From the IMG/VR virus record IMGVR_UViG_3300033064_001798, positions 1-56,602 of that record: a DNA stretch of 56,602 nt, one strand, 5' to 3'. The translations under genes were made by a program, and so were the position numbers. Every line of letters starts with the position of its first letter. Position 1 is the first letter of the stretch. The notes under the pieces were generated by a model, which saw only the letters and a program-made list of their open reading frames with translations, did not search any database and was not told the origin of the DNA. Source of the DNA: a virus. This document shows, one piece after another, positions 21,907 through 28,947 of the stretch.

Positions 21907-23280
21907 ATGGCGAATAATATCATTACATTAACAGATTCCTACAAGTTAGCTCACTACAACATGTATCCAGATGGGATAGAGCGTGTGCTTTCATATTTCG
22001 AATCCAGAAATGGGGCGAAATTCAACAATACAGTATTCTTTGGGTTACAATATTTAATTAAGGAATACCTCGAAGGTAAAGTTGTCACACTTGAAAAGAT
22101 TGAAAAAGCAAAAGCAATAGTAGACGTACATATGGGAGCTGATGTGTTCAATTATGAAGGTTGGAAATATATACTTGATACATATAACGGATATTTACCA
22201 ATTGAGATAAAAGCTGTTGAAGAAGGATCAGTTGTCCCAACAAACAATGTTTTAATGACAGTTGTAAACACAGATGATAAGTGCTTTTGGCTTACAAATT
22301 ATCTTGAAACTTTATTGTCTCATGTGTGGGCATCTATCACAGTTGCAACTTTATCCAGAGCAACAAAGCTTATTTTTAAAGATTATTTGTTAAACACAAC
22401 AGGTTCACTTGATGGAATTGACTTTATGTTACATGATTTTGGATTTCGTGGTGTCAGTTCGATTGAATCTGCTGGAATTTGTGGCGCAGGACACCTTATC
22501 AATTTTCAAGGTACAGACACTTTGGTTGCCATTGAAACAGCTATGGATTATTATTATTCTGGTGTATGCGCATATTCTGTACATGCTACAGAACATAGTA
22601 TTATGACAGCAAAAGGCGAAGAAGGTGAATTTGAGGTATTTGAGTCTCTATTAGATAAATATCCAAATGGTATATTATCAATAGTCATAGATTCTTATAA
22701 CTATAAAAGATTTATTTCTGAGTACGCAGAAAAGCTAAAGGGCAAAATTTTAAACAGAAATGGTAAAACTGTTTTTAGACCTGACAGTGGTGCGCCTGTT
22801 CCAACAACAATTGATGTACTAAAAAGGCTTGAAGATGTTTTTGGCTCGACTGTAAATGAAAAAGGCTTTACAGTTTTAAATGAAAAAGTTGGTGCTTTAT
22901 GGGGCGATGGAATTGATTATGAAGGTATTGAAAATATTTTATACAATATGAAACTAGAAAAATGGAGTGCATCAAATATCGTATTCGGTATGGGTGGTGG
23001 CTTGTTGCAGAAGGTAAACAGAGATCAACAGAGGTTTGCATTTAAATCTTCTGCACAGCGCAGAAACGGCGTATGGCATGACATTTACAAAGATCCATTA
23101 GACAAAAGTAAAACATCAAAACGTGGTAAACAATATTTATATCAAGATGAAAATGGTAAATATGAAACCACTAATGTTAAAGATGATACAAGAGAAAATC
23201 AACTAAAAACTGTATTCAAAAATGGTAAAATCATCAAAGAATATACGTTTGAAAGAATTAGAAAAAATGCGAGAATATAG
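21907..23280 (+). CDS. nadV: nicotinamide phosphoribosyltransferase (NAMPT)
   Basis: 457 residues, near the usual length for NAMPT. Landmarks: TDSYKLAHYNMYP at the start, HDFGFRG, SVHATEHS with the catalytic histidine, DSYNY, FRPDSGAP, GDGIDY and VFGMGGGLLQ. It makes NMN from nicotinamide and PRPP. With the phage NMNAT it rebuilds NAD+ from nicotinamide, the product of NADase-type defences. Driven by the strongest promoter in the window. Confidence 0.95.
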   Translation: MANNIITLTDSYKLAHYNMYPDGIERVLSYFESRNGAKFNNTVFFGLQYLIKEYLEGKVVTLEKIEKAKAIVDVHMGADVFNYEGWKYILDTYNGYLPIEIKAVEEGSVVPTNNVLMTVVNTDDKCFWLTNYLETLLSHVWASITVATLSRATKLIFKDYLLNTTGSLDGIDFMLHDFGFRGVSSIESAGICGAGHLINFQGTDTLVAIETAMDYYYSGVCAYSVHATEHSIMTAKGEEGEFEVFESLLDKYPNGILSIVIDSYNYKRFISEYAEKLKGKILNRNGKTVFRPDSGAPVPTTIDVLKRLEDVFGSTVNEKGFTVLNEKVGALWGDGIDYEGIENILYNMKLEKWSASNIVFGMGGGLLQKVNRDQQRFAFKSSAQRRNGVWHDIYKDPLDKSKTSKRGKQYLYQDENGKYETTNVKDDTRENQLKTVFKNGKIIKEYTFERIRKNARI

Positions 23281-23428
23281 TAAAAAACGGCCAAATATTG
23301 AGTTTATACAGAAAGAAATCGGTAAGTCTTTTGTGCCAATATCTTACATAGTGGTACAAAGACTTATTGATTACATAAAATATTTGGAGGAAGAAAATAA
23401 AAAATTAAATAAAAAGGAGGATAGCTAA
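23267..23428 (+). CDS. small basic, coiled-coil-like protein, 53 aa
   Basis: Starts at ATG 23267 inside the 3' end of the NAMPT gene in another frame and ends on the A of the ligase ATG. Lys/Glu-rich, with a likely C-terminal helix (IDYIKYLEEENKKLNKK). Ribosome site weak (AAAGAA). A real gene is likely because it fills the gap exactly between two conserved genes. Confidence 0.55.
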   Translation: MREYSKKRPNIEFIQKEIGKSFVPISYIVVQRLIDYIKYLEEENKKLNKKEDS

Positions 23429-24324
23429 TGGATTTTTTAAAATACATGCATATTGAAAGATTTGGTAACGCAGAAGTAGACAGCGTAGAAATGGGAGAGT
23501 GCTACGTATTTCCAAAAATAGATGGCACAAATGCGTCAATTTGGAACTCTGATTCACTGCAAGCAGGTGGCAGAAGAAGACACTTAAGCATTGAAAGCGA
23601 CAATGCTGGATTTTATAATTGGGTTTTAAATGGTGATAAAAATCCAAATCTCGTTCTTTTCTTTGCTGAAAATCCTAATTTAAGGTTATACGGAGAATGG
23701 TTAGTACCCCATTCATTAAAAACATATAGGGAAGACACATGGAGACAGTTTTATGTGTTTGATGTGTTTAACGATATAAATGAAGATTTTTTAAGTTATA
23801 AAGAATATAAAGTACTGCTTGATAAATTTGATATAGAATATCTTGCACCACTTGCCGTTATTAGAAACGCCACATATGAAAATTTATTGAATGAGGTTGA
23901 GAGTAATACATATCTAATTAAAGATGGTGAAGGTGTTGGTGAAGGTGTTGTTATAAAAAATTATGATTACAGAAATAAATATGGTAGAGTTTGTTGGGCA
24001 AAAATTATAACAAATACATTTAAAGAAAAACATAAAAAAGAACAGCCACAAGTAAAAGAAATGAAACAAATGGTTGAGCAAGATTTCGTTGATAAATATC
24101 TTGATAAAAGCTTAGTTGATAAAACATATGCTAAAATAGTGACAGACATGGATGGTTGGTCAAGTAAATATATTATGAGGTTATTAAGTACGGTTTATCA
24201 TGACTTTGTAACTGAGGAGATTTGGAATTTCATTAAGAAAAAGAAAAATCCAACAATTAATTTTAAAACCCTACACTTCATAGCGATGGCTAAAATAAAG
24301 GAATTATTACCAGAAGTATTTTAA
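23428..24324 (+). CDS. Rnl2-type RNA ligase
   Basis: 298 residues. Nucleotidyltransferase motif I KIDGTN with the lysine for adenylation around residue 30, motif IIIa LYGEW, motif IV EGVVIKN and motif V WAKI around 190-195, as in T4 RNA ligase 2. It seals nicked RNA held in duplex and, with RtcB and the RlaP-like protein, indicates active RNA repair. The C-terminal helical part matches the Rnl2 nick-sensing region in position. AAGGAGG upstream of ATG. Confidence 0.9.
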   Translation: MDFLKYMHIERFGNAEVDSVEMGECYVFPKIDGTNASIWNSDSLQAGGRRRHLSIESDNAGFYNWVLNGDKNPNLVLFFAENPNLRLYGEWLVPHSLKTYREDTWRQFYVFDVFNDINEDFLSYKEYKVLLDKFDIEYLAPLAVIRNATYENLLNEVESNTYLIKDGEGVGEGVVIKNYDYRNKYGRVCWAKIITNTFKEKHKKEQPQVKEMKQMVEQDFVDKYLDKSLVDKTYAKIVTDMDGWSSKYIMRLLSTVYHDFVTEEIWNFIKKKKNPTINFKTLHFIAMAKIKELLPEVF

Positions 24325-24332
24325 AATACTTC

Positions 24333-24360
24333 TTGACAAGCAATAATATTGGCGTATACT
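24333..24360 (+). promoter_or_regulatory. sigma-70-like promoter, rightward
   Basis: TTGACA (24333-24338), 16-bp spacer, TATACT (24355-24360). The -10 and following GTATTTAAGTTAA equal those of the promoter at 6836, so the two promoter regions share an origin. Confidence 0.82.
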
Positions 24361-24392
24361 GTATTTAAGTTAATTTAAAAGGGAGATTAAAT

Positions 24393-24701
24393 ATGGATGT
24401 AGATAAATGGCTTGTGATCACAATTATTATTTTTGCTTTATTTTTCACATATGCAATTATTTTAGACAAAGAATCGCATGTTGAAAAAAATTATAAAGAT
24501 GCTCCAAAAATAACCAAGGTTTACAATTGGGACAAGGTTAGAGAACTTGAAGCATGCTATAAGCAATGGAATACACGATTTACACCAAATAGACTTGCTG
24601 TCAAGTTTGTAGTTAAAAATAGACTTTATGATCTTGATGAGGCTAAACTAGGATCAGATAAACTTAGGAACTTTTTAATAAAAATAAGAGAGGATGGTTA
24701 A
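24393..24701 (+). CDS. membrane-anchored hypothetical protein, 102 aa
   Basis: A hydrophobic segment (VITIIIFALFFTYAIIL, residues 8-24) precedes a basic soluble domain of ~75 residues. Probably a single-pass inner-membrane protein with the C-terminus in the cytoplasm. No family recognised. AAGGGAG before ATG. Confidence 0.7.
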   Translation: MDVDKWLVITIIIFALFFTYAIILDKESHVEKNYKDAPKITKVYNWDKVRELEACYKQWNTRFTPNRLAVKFVVKNRLYDLDEAKLGSDKLRNFLIKIREDG

Positions 24702-24703
24702 TT

Positions 24704-24958
24704 ATGAAAGAAAAAAGTTGTATAAATTGTGATAATTCCTTAATTATCAACGACAGAGATCCATATGATTGGTTTTGTGATGACAACTTAGCCATTGTTT
24801 GTAAGCTTGTTAAAAATGATAAGCAGAACTTAGATTCTAGGCATCCATCAGACCATAGCCCATACAAGGCCATAGCGGTGTCCATAAGGCCGTATTGCGT
24901 AGAAAGGGAGGCCATAGTACCAGAATGGTGCCCGAAGCTCAATATGGGGGCCGTATGA
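24704..24958 (+). CDS. cysteine-rich phage protein, 84 aa
   Basis: Cysteines at CINCDNS, WFC, IVC, PYC and EWC, spread as in a recurrent class of small phage zinc proteins (ending RPYxxExxxPxWCP). Probably binds zinc; function unknown. Its TGA overlaps the next ATG. Confidence 0.7.
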   Translation: MKEKSCINCDNSLIINDRDPYDWFCDDNLAIVCKLVKNDKQNLDSRHPSDHSPYKAIAVSIRPYCVEREAIVPEWCPKLNMGAV

Positions 24959-25197
24959 TCCCAGAACCGATATTTATAATCCTAATTATGTTTATGTCAC
25001 TATACTATCTGTATAGAATTATAGAAATATGTATAGAAATAATAAGCCCAAACAAATTCGATGGAACATGGAAATGTTGCCCTGAGTGTAAATGTAAAGG
25101 TACGATAAAGGACATGGATGACTTTATTGAAGATGGGTATCGTGTTTGTGAAAAATGTGAACAAGAATGGTATACGAGCGTGGATTATTCAAAATAA
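24955..25197 (+). CDS. membrane protein with zinc-ribbon domain, 80 aa
   Basis: An N-terminal hydrophobic helix (IFIILIMFMSLYYLYRII) followed by CCPECKCKG and CEKCEQEW, a four-cysteine zinc ribbon. Start 24955 fits an ATGA overlap with the previous stop; a longer start at 24895 would overlap deeply. Function unknown. Confidence 0.65.
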   Translation: MIPEPIFIILIMFMSLYYLYRIIEICIEIISPNKFDGTWKCCPECKCKGTIKDMDDFIEDGYRVCEKCEQEWYTSVDYSK

Positions 25198-25208
25198 AGG
25201 ATATTGGT

Positions 25209-25409
25209 ATGGAAACATTTAAAATTGGTGATAAAGTTGTAATAGATTCGGAATGCACATGTCCTACTTGTACAAAATTAGAAGGATCTATTTGCATTAT
25301 AACAGATATCTTAGGCAGTGGAGAAATATTTTTAGACATAGGCGAAGGGGATGTTTGGGATTGTGGGCATCTTAAACATGCAAATAAATGGAGAGATATA
25401 TTGATATGA
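25209..25409 (+). CDS. small SH3/KOW-like family protein (array member)
   Basis: 66 residues, METFKIGDKVVIDS at the start, ANKWRDILI at the end. It carries CTCPTC in the core, like the member at 25435, forming a Cys-bearing subgroup. Its terminal codons give GGAGAG, and the TGA overlaps the ATG of the ten-codon cassette. Confidence 0.86.
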   Translation: METFKIGDKVVIDSECTCPTCTKLEGSICIITDILGSGEIFLDIGEGDVWDCGHLKHANKWRDILI

Positions 25410-25438
25410 AAAATAAATGGCGGGATATAACTATATGA
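25406..25438 (+). CDS. ten-codon cassette remnant (MKNKWRDITI)
   Basis: A complete reading frame of ten codons that joins the family start (MKNK) straight to the family end (KWRDITI). ATGA overlaps join it to both neighbours. The whole variable core is missing, as expected from recombination between AATAAATTT near the start and AATAAATGG near the end of a normal gene. It still passes the ribosome on to the next gene. Confidence 0.8.
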   Translation: MKNKWRDITI

Positions 25439-25641
25439 AAAATAAATTTAAAATAGGTGATAGAGTTATAGTGACTCCAATATGCACTTGTGATGTATGC
25501 CTTGAAATAAAAGGACAAATTGCTAAAATAATAAAAATTACAGATTCTGACAAAAATTTCAAATTAGATATAGGTGGCGGTCTTCCTTGGGATGAAAGTT
25601 TTGTAACAAAATATAACATATGGGAGGATATAACCATATGA
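25435..25641 (+). CDS. small SH3/KOW-like family protein (array member)
   Basis: 68 residues, MKNKFKIGDRVIVT at the start, YNIWEDITI at the end. Core with CTCDVC and FKLDIGGGLPW is related to 25209-25409. Ribosome site GGCGGG is in the ten-codon cassette upstream; ATGA overlap on both sides. Confidence 0.88.
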   Translation: MKNKFKIGDRVIVTPICTCDVCLEIKGQIAKIIKITDSDKNFKLDIGGGLPWDESFVTKYNIWEDITI

Positions 25642-25871
25642 AAAATAAATTTAAAATAGGTGATAAAGTTATATTAATCGGGCATAAAAATTTCAGTCTT
25701 GAAGTGTATGATCGTAACCCTTTATGGGAAAAGTATAAAATTTCTGGAATTGTAGCTGGTACACACCAATCAACATATGGTATACAAGTTAATTGGGATA
25801 ATGGGTGCCAAAACTATTATAACACATTAGAACTTAAGATATATGATAAATGGGAGAAAATAACCATATGA
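25638..25871 (+). CDS. small SH3/KOW-like family protein (array member)
   Basis: 77 residues, MKNKFKIGDKVILIG at the start, YDKWEKITI at the end. Core (NPLWEKYKISGIV, VNWDNG) is the close relative of 3302-3547. Overlaps both neighbours by ATGA. Confidence 0.88.
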   Translation: MKNKFKIGDKVILIGHKNFSLEVYDRNPLWEKYKISGIVAGTHQSTYGIQVNWDNGCQNYYNTLELKIYDKWEKITI

Positions 25872-26050
25872 AAAATAAATTTAAAATAGGTGATAAGGTT
25901 AGGCATAAAAATTTTAATCGTGTCGGCACTGTTACTGAAATATGGGGACACCTTGATATGGTGTCCATTTCAGATAAAAGAGATTATATAATGCATTGGA
26001 ATGTTATTAATTTAGAACTTGAAAATAAATGGGAGGCTATTTGTATATGA
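25868..26050 (+). CDS. small SH3/KOW-like family protein (array member)
   Basis: 60 residues, the shortest complete member: MKNKFKIGDKVRHK at the start, ENKWEAICI at the end, with only GTVTEIWG...SISDKRDY between. Overlaps both neighbours; its junction feeds a membrane protein gene. Confidence 0.87.
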   Translation: MKNKFKIGDKVRHKNFNRVGTVTEIWGHLDMVSISDKRDYIMHWNVINLELENKWEAICI

Positions 26051-26250
26051 TGATATTAATTGTGTTTTTGTGGGTCATAATTGGTTTAATTATTGGTGTG
26101 GCTGAGTCGTATATTTATAGTGGAGATTTTACTTTATCAGACATGTTTTTATATGGTTTTTTTGGGGTGGTTGGTTTCTTTGGCGTTATAGTACATTGTG
26201 TTGGTTATTTTATTGCTATGGTGCGAAAAATCATGTCACGCTCTTGTTAA
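26047..26250 (+). CDS. small membrane protein, 67 aa
   Basis: Two hydrophobic segments (residues 2-19 and 36-60) separated by a short polar loop; likely an inner-membrane hairpin protein. It uses the SH3/KOW-like cassette junction (ATGA with GGGAGG) but shares no sequence with the family. The 3' end reads into the relic at 26219, so it may be truncated or fused. Confidence 0.65.
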   Translation: MMILIVFLWVIIGLIIGVAESYIYSGDFTLSDMFLYGFFGVVGFFGVIVHCVGYFIAMVRKIMSRSC

Positions 26251-26338
26251 GCACCATTATCCGCTACAAAAACATGAAGGAGGAAAGGATATTGTTAGGA
26301 TATGTGGAAAGTGCCATAATGATTATCATAATTTATAA
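26219..26338 (+). pseudogene. 3' relic of a zinc-finger/HNH-like gene
   Basis: In a frame without a start codon the sequence reads WCEKSCHALVKHHYP and then RICGKCHNDYHNL-stop: two cysteine knuckles, an HH pair and a CHxxxH end, the layout of a treble-clef HNH protein. Upstream is only the membrane protein gene in another frame, so this looks like the surviving end of a gene whose front was deleted. Confidence 0.5.
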
Positions 26339-26350
26339 TAGGAAAGAAAC

Positions 26351-27241
26351 ATGACAATAATAAGAGCAATAAGAAATAGCGAAAATCCGTATGTAATTGT
26401 AAATAAAGTTGCCTTAAATGATAAAAGGTTAACATGGAAAGCAAAGGGTATATTTTGCTATCTACTTTCCATGAGTGACAATTGGGAATTTTATCTATCT
26501 GAGCTTGAAAAACATGCAAACAATGGTAGAGATTGCTTGTCGTCTGGGATTAATGAGTTAGAAAAATATGGATACATTATAAGAAAAAGAGACAGGGACA
26601 AAAATGGTTTATTTAAGGGCATAACATGGGAGGTAATAGAAAGCCCAAATCTGTCCCATCCAAAAACGGGTTATCCGGGATTGGATAAACCGGAATCGGA
26701 TAAACCGTTTACGGATAACCCGCAGCTAATAAGTAATAATAATATAATAAGTAATGATAGTAATATATATACAGAAAATTCTGGTTCTGAATTTGGATTT
26801 GTTGAAACCAATGAACTAAAGAAATTAAACACACCAAAAGAATTTAGAGCTATAGTTATAAAACATTACAGAAAACAACTCCAACTATATCCAAACCAGA
26901 TTACAAGAAAGGAAAGATTACAAGAAAGCAATATAGTACAATCCACTGAAGATCTATACAAAGTCTCCAAGAAATTCGGCTACGATGTTGAAACAATTGA
27001 GAATATGTTAGAGTTTTCTTTAACAAATGATTTCTGGCAGGATAAAACAACATCATTACTTTATAAAAATTTAACAGATAGATGGAAAAATGGCGAAATC
27101 AAAATTGATGCTTTAAATACACAATATAAAAATAGTTTAAAATTTAATAAAGATGCAAAGTATCATAAGCAAATAGACTCCAAGACAGAAACTGAAAGAA
27201 TTGAAAAATATGGAACCCAATATATGGTTAAAGATTTATAA
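26351..27241 (+). CDS. replication initiator-like protein (phage O-type)
   Basis: 296 residues. The first ~95 form a winged-helix-like domain of the type found in phage replication proteins (LTWKAKGIFCYLLSMSDNWEF, then LEKYGYIIRKRDRD). A Pro/Asp/Asn-rich linker (100-150) precedes a helical C-terminal domain. Its place just before a DnaC-like loader parallels lambda O/P and DnaD-type initiators, so it probably binds the origin and recruits the loader. AGGAAAG before ATG. Confidence 0.75.
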   Translation: MTIIRAIRNSENPYVIVNKVALNDKRLTWKAKGIFCYLLSMSDNWEFYLSELEKHANNGRDCLSSGINELEKYGYIIRKRDRDKNGLFKGITWEVIESPNLSHPKTGYPGLDKPESDKPFTDNPQLISNNNIISNDSNIYTENSGSEFGFVETNELKKLNTPKEFRAIVIKHYRKQLQLYPNQITRKERLQESNIVQSTEDLYKVSKKFGYDVETIENMLEFSLTNDFWQDKTTSLLYKNLTDRWKNGEIKIDALNTQYKNSLKFNKDAKYHKQIDSKTETERIEKYGTQYMVKDL

Positions 27242-27264
27242 AATAATTTTAAAAGGAGGCTGTT

Positions 27265-27525
27265 ATGGATGAAAGTAAATATCAAAAATTAAAAATAGAA
27301 GACGTTACAGAGATACCAAATGAATCAGGCCACTATGAAATATATAAAAACAATTATTGGATATGCAAAGATGGTTTTATATATTTGTACAAAGGGAGTC
27401 CAATGTGTAATTCTGACTACGGAGTTTCAAAGTTATTTGTTGATAATAAAAAATTCCCAGGCAACGAAATAATATTTTTAGAAATTGTATTTTTAGATCA
27501 CGATTGTCATAACTATGTATATTAA
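27265..27525 (+). CDS. hypothetical protein, 86 aa
   Basis: Aromatic-rich, beta-looking protein, with no recognised domain. AAAAGGAGG precedes ATG. It sits between initiator and helicase-loader genes, so a role in replication start is possible but unsupported by sequence. Confidence 0.65.
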   Translation: MDESKYQKLKIEDVTEIPNESGHYEIYKNNYWICKDGFIYLYKGSPMCNSDYGVSKLFVDNKKFPGNEIIFLEIVFLDHDCHNYVY

Positions 27526-27537
27526 TAAGGAATAAAA

Positions 27538-28095
27538 ATGGATACGAAACAAAAAACCAGAGATTATAAATTTAAACATGGATTAAGATCAGCAAAGCTT
27601 ATTAATATTCCAAAGAAATTAATGAAAGCTGATTTAAACGAGCATTTTAATAATAAAGAAAACTATTATTTAGATATAAAAAATGGTGGTGGTATGTTGC
27701 TATTTGGTGATACTGGAACAGGTAAATCCTTTTTAGCATCTGCAATAGCTAAACATCATTACATATGGGATGAAATAAAAATAAGGTTTATTGATATTCC
27801 AGATTTTATTTTTAAGATTAAGGATTTTAATAATGTTGATGATTTTTATGATGATTTGTTAGAGTCTGAATTGTTAATTTTAGATGATCTTGGTTCTGAG
27901 TTTTTTACAGATTGGACAGTGCAAAATGTCGGATACCTGATTAATAAAATTTATTCTAATGAGATCAGTTGTGTAATAACTACCAATTTAAGCCCTGATG
28001 AGATTAAAGCAAAATACGGTGATCGCATATGGAGTCGTATTGATGCTATGTGTGACAATAAACTACAACCAACGACAGTTAAGAGAGGTAAATAA
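27538..28095 (+). CDS. DnaC-like helicase loader ATPase
   Basis: 185 residues. AAA+ features: Walker A GDTGTGKS around residue 59, Walker B LLILDDLGSE around 117-126, sensor 1 TTNLS around 150 and the arginine-bearing IWSRID near the end. DnaC/DnaI-type loaders place the DnaB helicase on origin DNA. It is shorter than DnaC and lacks most of the N-terminal helicase-binding domain. The phage DnaB-like helicase is at 32362. Confidence 0.88.
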   Translation: MDTKQKTRDYKFKHGLRSAKLINIPKKLMKADLNEHFNNKENYYLDIKNGGGMLLFGDTGTGKSFLASAIAKHHYIWDEIKIRFIDIPDFIFKIKDFNNVDDFYDDLLESELLILDDLGSEFFTDWTVQNVGYLINKIYSNEISCVITTNLSPDEIKAKYGDRIWSRIDAMCDNKLQPTTVKRGK

Positions 28096-28096
28096 T

Positions 28097-28271
28097 ATGA
28101 ATATGCAAAGGGTACGCAATGTTTTAACATATGGGCAACATTATGAACGATTAATAAGCCGTCAAACGTATGAAGAATATGCAACTAATAATGGAAAAAT
28201 GGGAATCATTTTTAAAAAATTTAAAGTCTAAAACAAAACAACAAAAGATATGGCATCAAATAACCATTTAA
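28097..28271 (+). pseudogene. frameshifted small gene with family-type C-terminus
   Basis: As it stands, a 44-residue protein ends at 28231. In the +1 frame entered at an A5 run near 28,197, the sequence continues as KWESFLKNLKS... to KIWHQITI-stop at 28271, the C-terminal motif of the small family. Removing one A gives a 57-residue protein, the same length as the one at 29449 (ending VWHKITI), so the two may be paralogues. Could also be translated as the short form. AGAGAGG precedes ATG. Confidence 0.55.
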
Positions 28272-28289
28272 AACTTTAAAGGAGATAAT

Positions 28290-28541
28290 ATGTGTGAATA
28301 TTGTGAATCAGAAAAAATCATCTTTGAACATGATACTATATCACCAAGATCATGGGGATGGGGCGGTGATACCAAAATAACTGAATCTCAAGCTACGACA
28401 GATAAATATGGTGTTTTTATAGACACAAGAGGGGTTCTTAGACTTGCTGACCTTGATGATTGTAACTGCCTTGAACATGGAAAATATGTGAAAATAGCTT
28501 TCTGCCCATTTTGTGGCAAAGAAATTAAGCAAACATTTTAA
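28290..28541 (+). CDS. zinc-binding small protein, 83 aa
   Basis: CEYCESEK at the start and FCPFCGKEI at the end suggest a zinc ribbon split by a ~60-residue beta-rich segment. AAAGGAG before ATG. Function unknown; similar two-ended zinc proteins are common in phages. Confidence 0.7.
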   Translation: MCEYCESEKIIFEHDTISPRSWGWGGDTKITESQATTDKYGVFIDTRGVLRLADLDDCNCLEHGKYVKIAFCPFCGKEIKQTF

Positions 28542-28553
28542 GGAGATAAAACT

Positions 28554-28754
28554 ATGGAAGACAATTTCAGCTATGCAAAAAACGAACAGAAATTGTGGCT
28601 TAAGTGGAAAGATCAGCATGTATATTTTTTCTATTATGACGAAGATGCAGACAGGGTAACAGTCAGACTTGAAAACGGAGAACTATACGAATACAAAATA
28701 GACGGAAGAAACCCAGAGGGACGCAAGCAACTATATTGGGACAAGCCAACATAG
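28554..28754 (+). CDS. hypothetical protein, 66 aa
   Basis: Charged and aromatic, beta-rich (HVYFFYYDEDADRVTVRLENG). No family recognised. AAGGAG before ATG. It is the last gene before the hairpin region at 28782. Confidence 0.65.
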   Translation: MEDNFSYAKNEQKLWLKWKDQHVYFFYYDEDADRVTVRLENGELYEYKIDGRNPEGRKQLYWDKPT

Positions 28755-28781
28755 AACTAATACACGACTCAGGGGGTCAAA

Positions 28782-28857
28782 TAGCTTGCTGGTGACGTTC
28801 AAATTAATTATTGGTACATTGGTATCAAATAGTGTTTAGAACGTCACCAGCAAGCTA
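28782..28857 (+). repeat. perfect 19-bp inverted repeat with nested hairpin
   Basis: TAGCTTGCTGGTGACGTTC (28782-28800) pairs exactly with 28839-28857. The 38-base loop contains a second hairpin, TTGGTAC/GTATCAA (one G-T pair). No T run follows, so it is not a typical terminator. It could form a cruciform in DNA or a stable RNA hairpin, and is more GC-rich than its surroundings. Confidence 0.85.
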
Positions 28858-28872
28858 ATATTTAGAAGTAGA

Positions 28873-28897
28873 ATATAGATTTTTATTTAATCTATAT
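28873..28897 (+). repeat. 8-bp AT-rich hairpin
   Basis: ATATAGAT and ATCTATAT separated by a 9-base T/A loop, 16 bases after the large inverted repeat and before the 31-base direct repeat. Part of one ~190-base non-coding control region between 28755 and 28947. Confidence 0.6.
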
Positions 28898-28900
28898 AGA

Positions 28901-28931
28901 ATCAAAAAAATAACCAGCTTTTTAAAACTTT
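28901..28931 (+). repeat. 31-base direct repeat, copy 1
   Basis: Identical to 31279-31309. It begins ATCAAAAAAATAACCAGC and ends TTTTTAAAACTTT, right before a ribosome site. It resembles the end of small-family genes (CATCAAATAACCATTTAAAA at 28254-28273), so it may derive from such a tail. Confidence 0.7.
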
Positions 28932-28947
28932 AAAAGGAGAAAATATT

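Noticed and set aside
384-26050. CRISPR array or integron-like attC cassettes
   Set aside because: The repeated units are coding genes of 180-260 bases with start/stop overlap; no short identical repeats with spacers, no attC-like folds and no integrase were seen.
26272-26352. 26-aa frame (MKEERILLGYVESA...) overlapping the initiator start
   Set aside because: Has GAAGGAGG only inside its own codons, overlaps the zinc-finger relic, and shows no protein-like features; left out as a gene.
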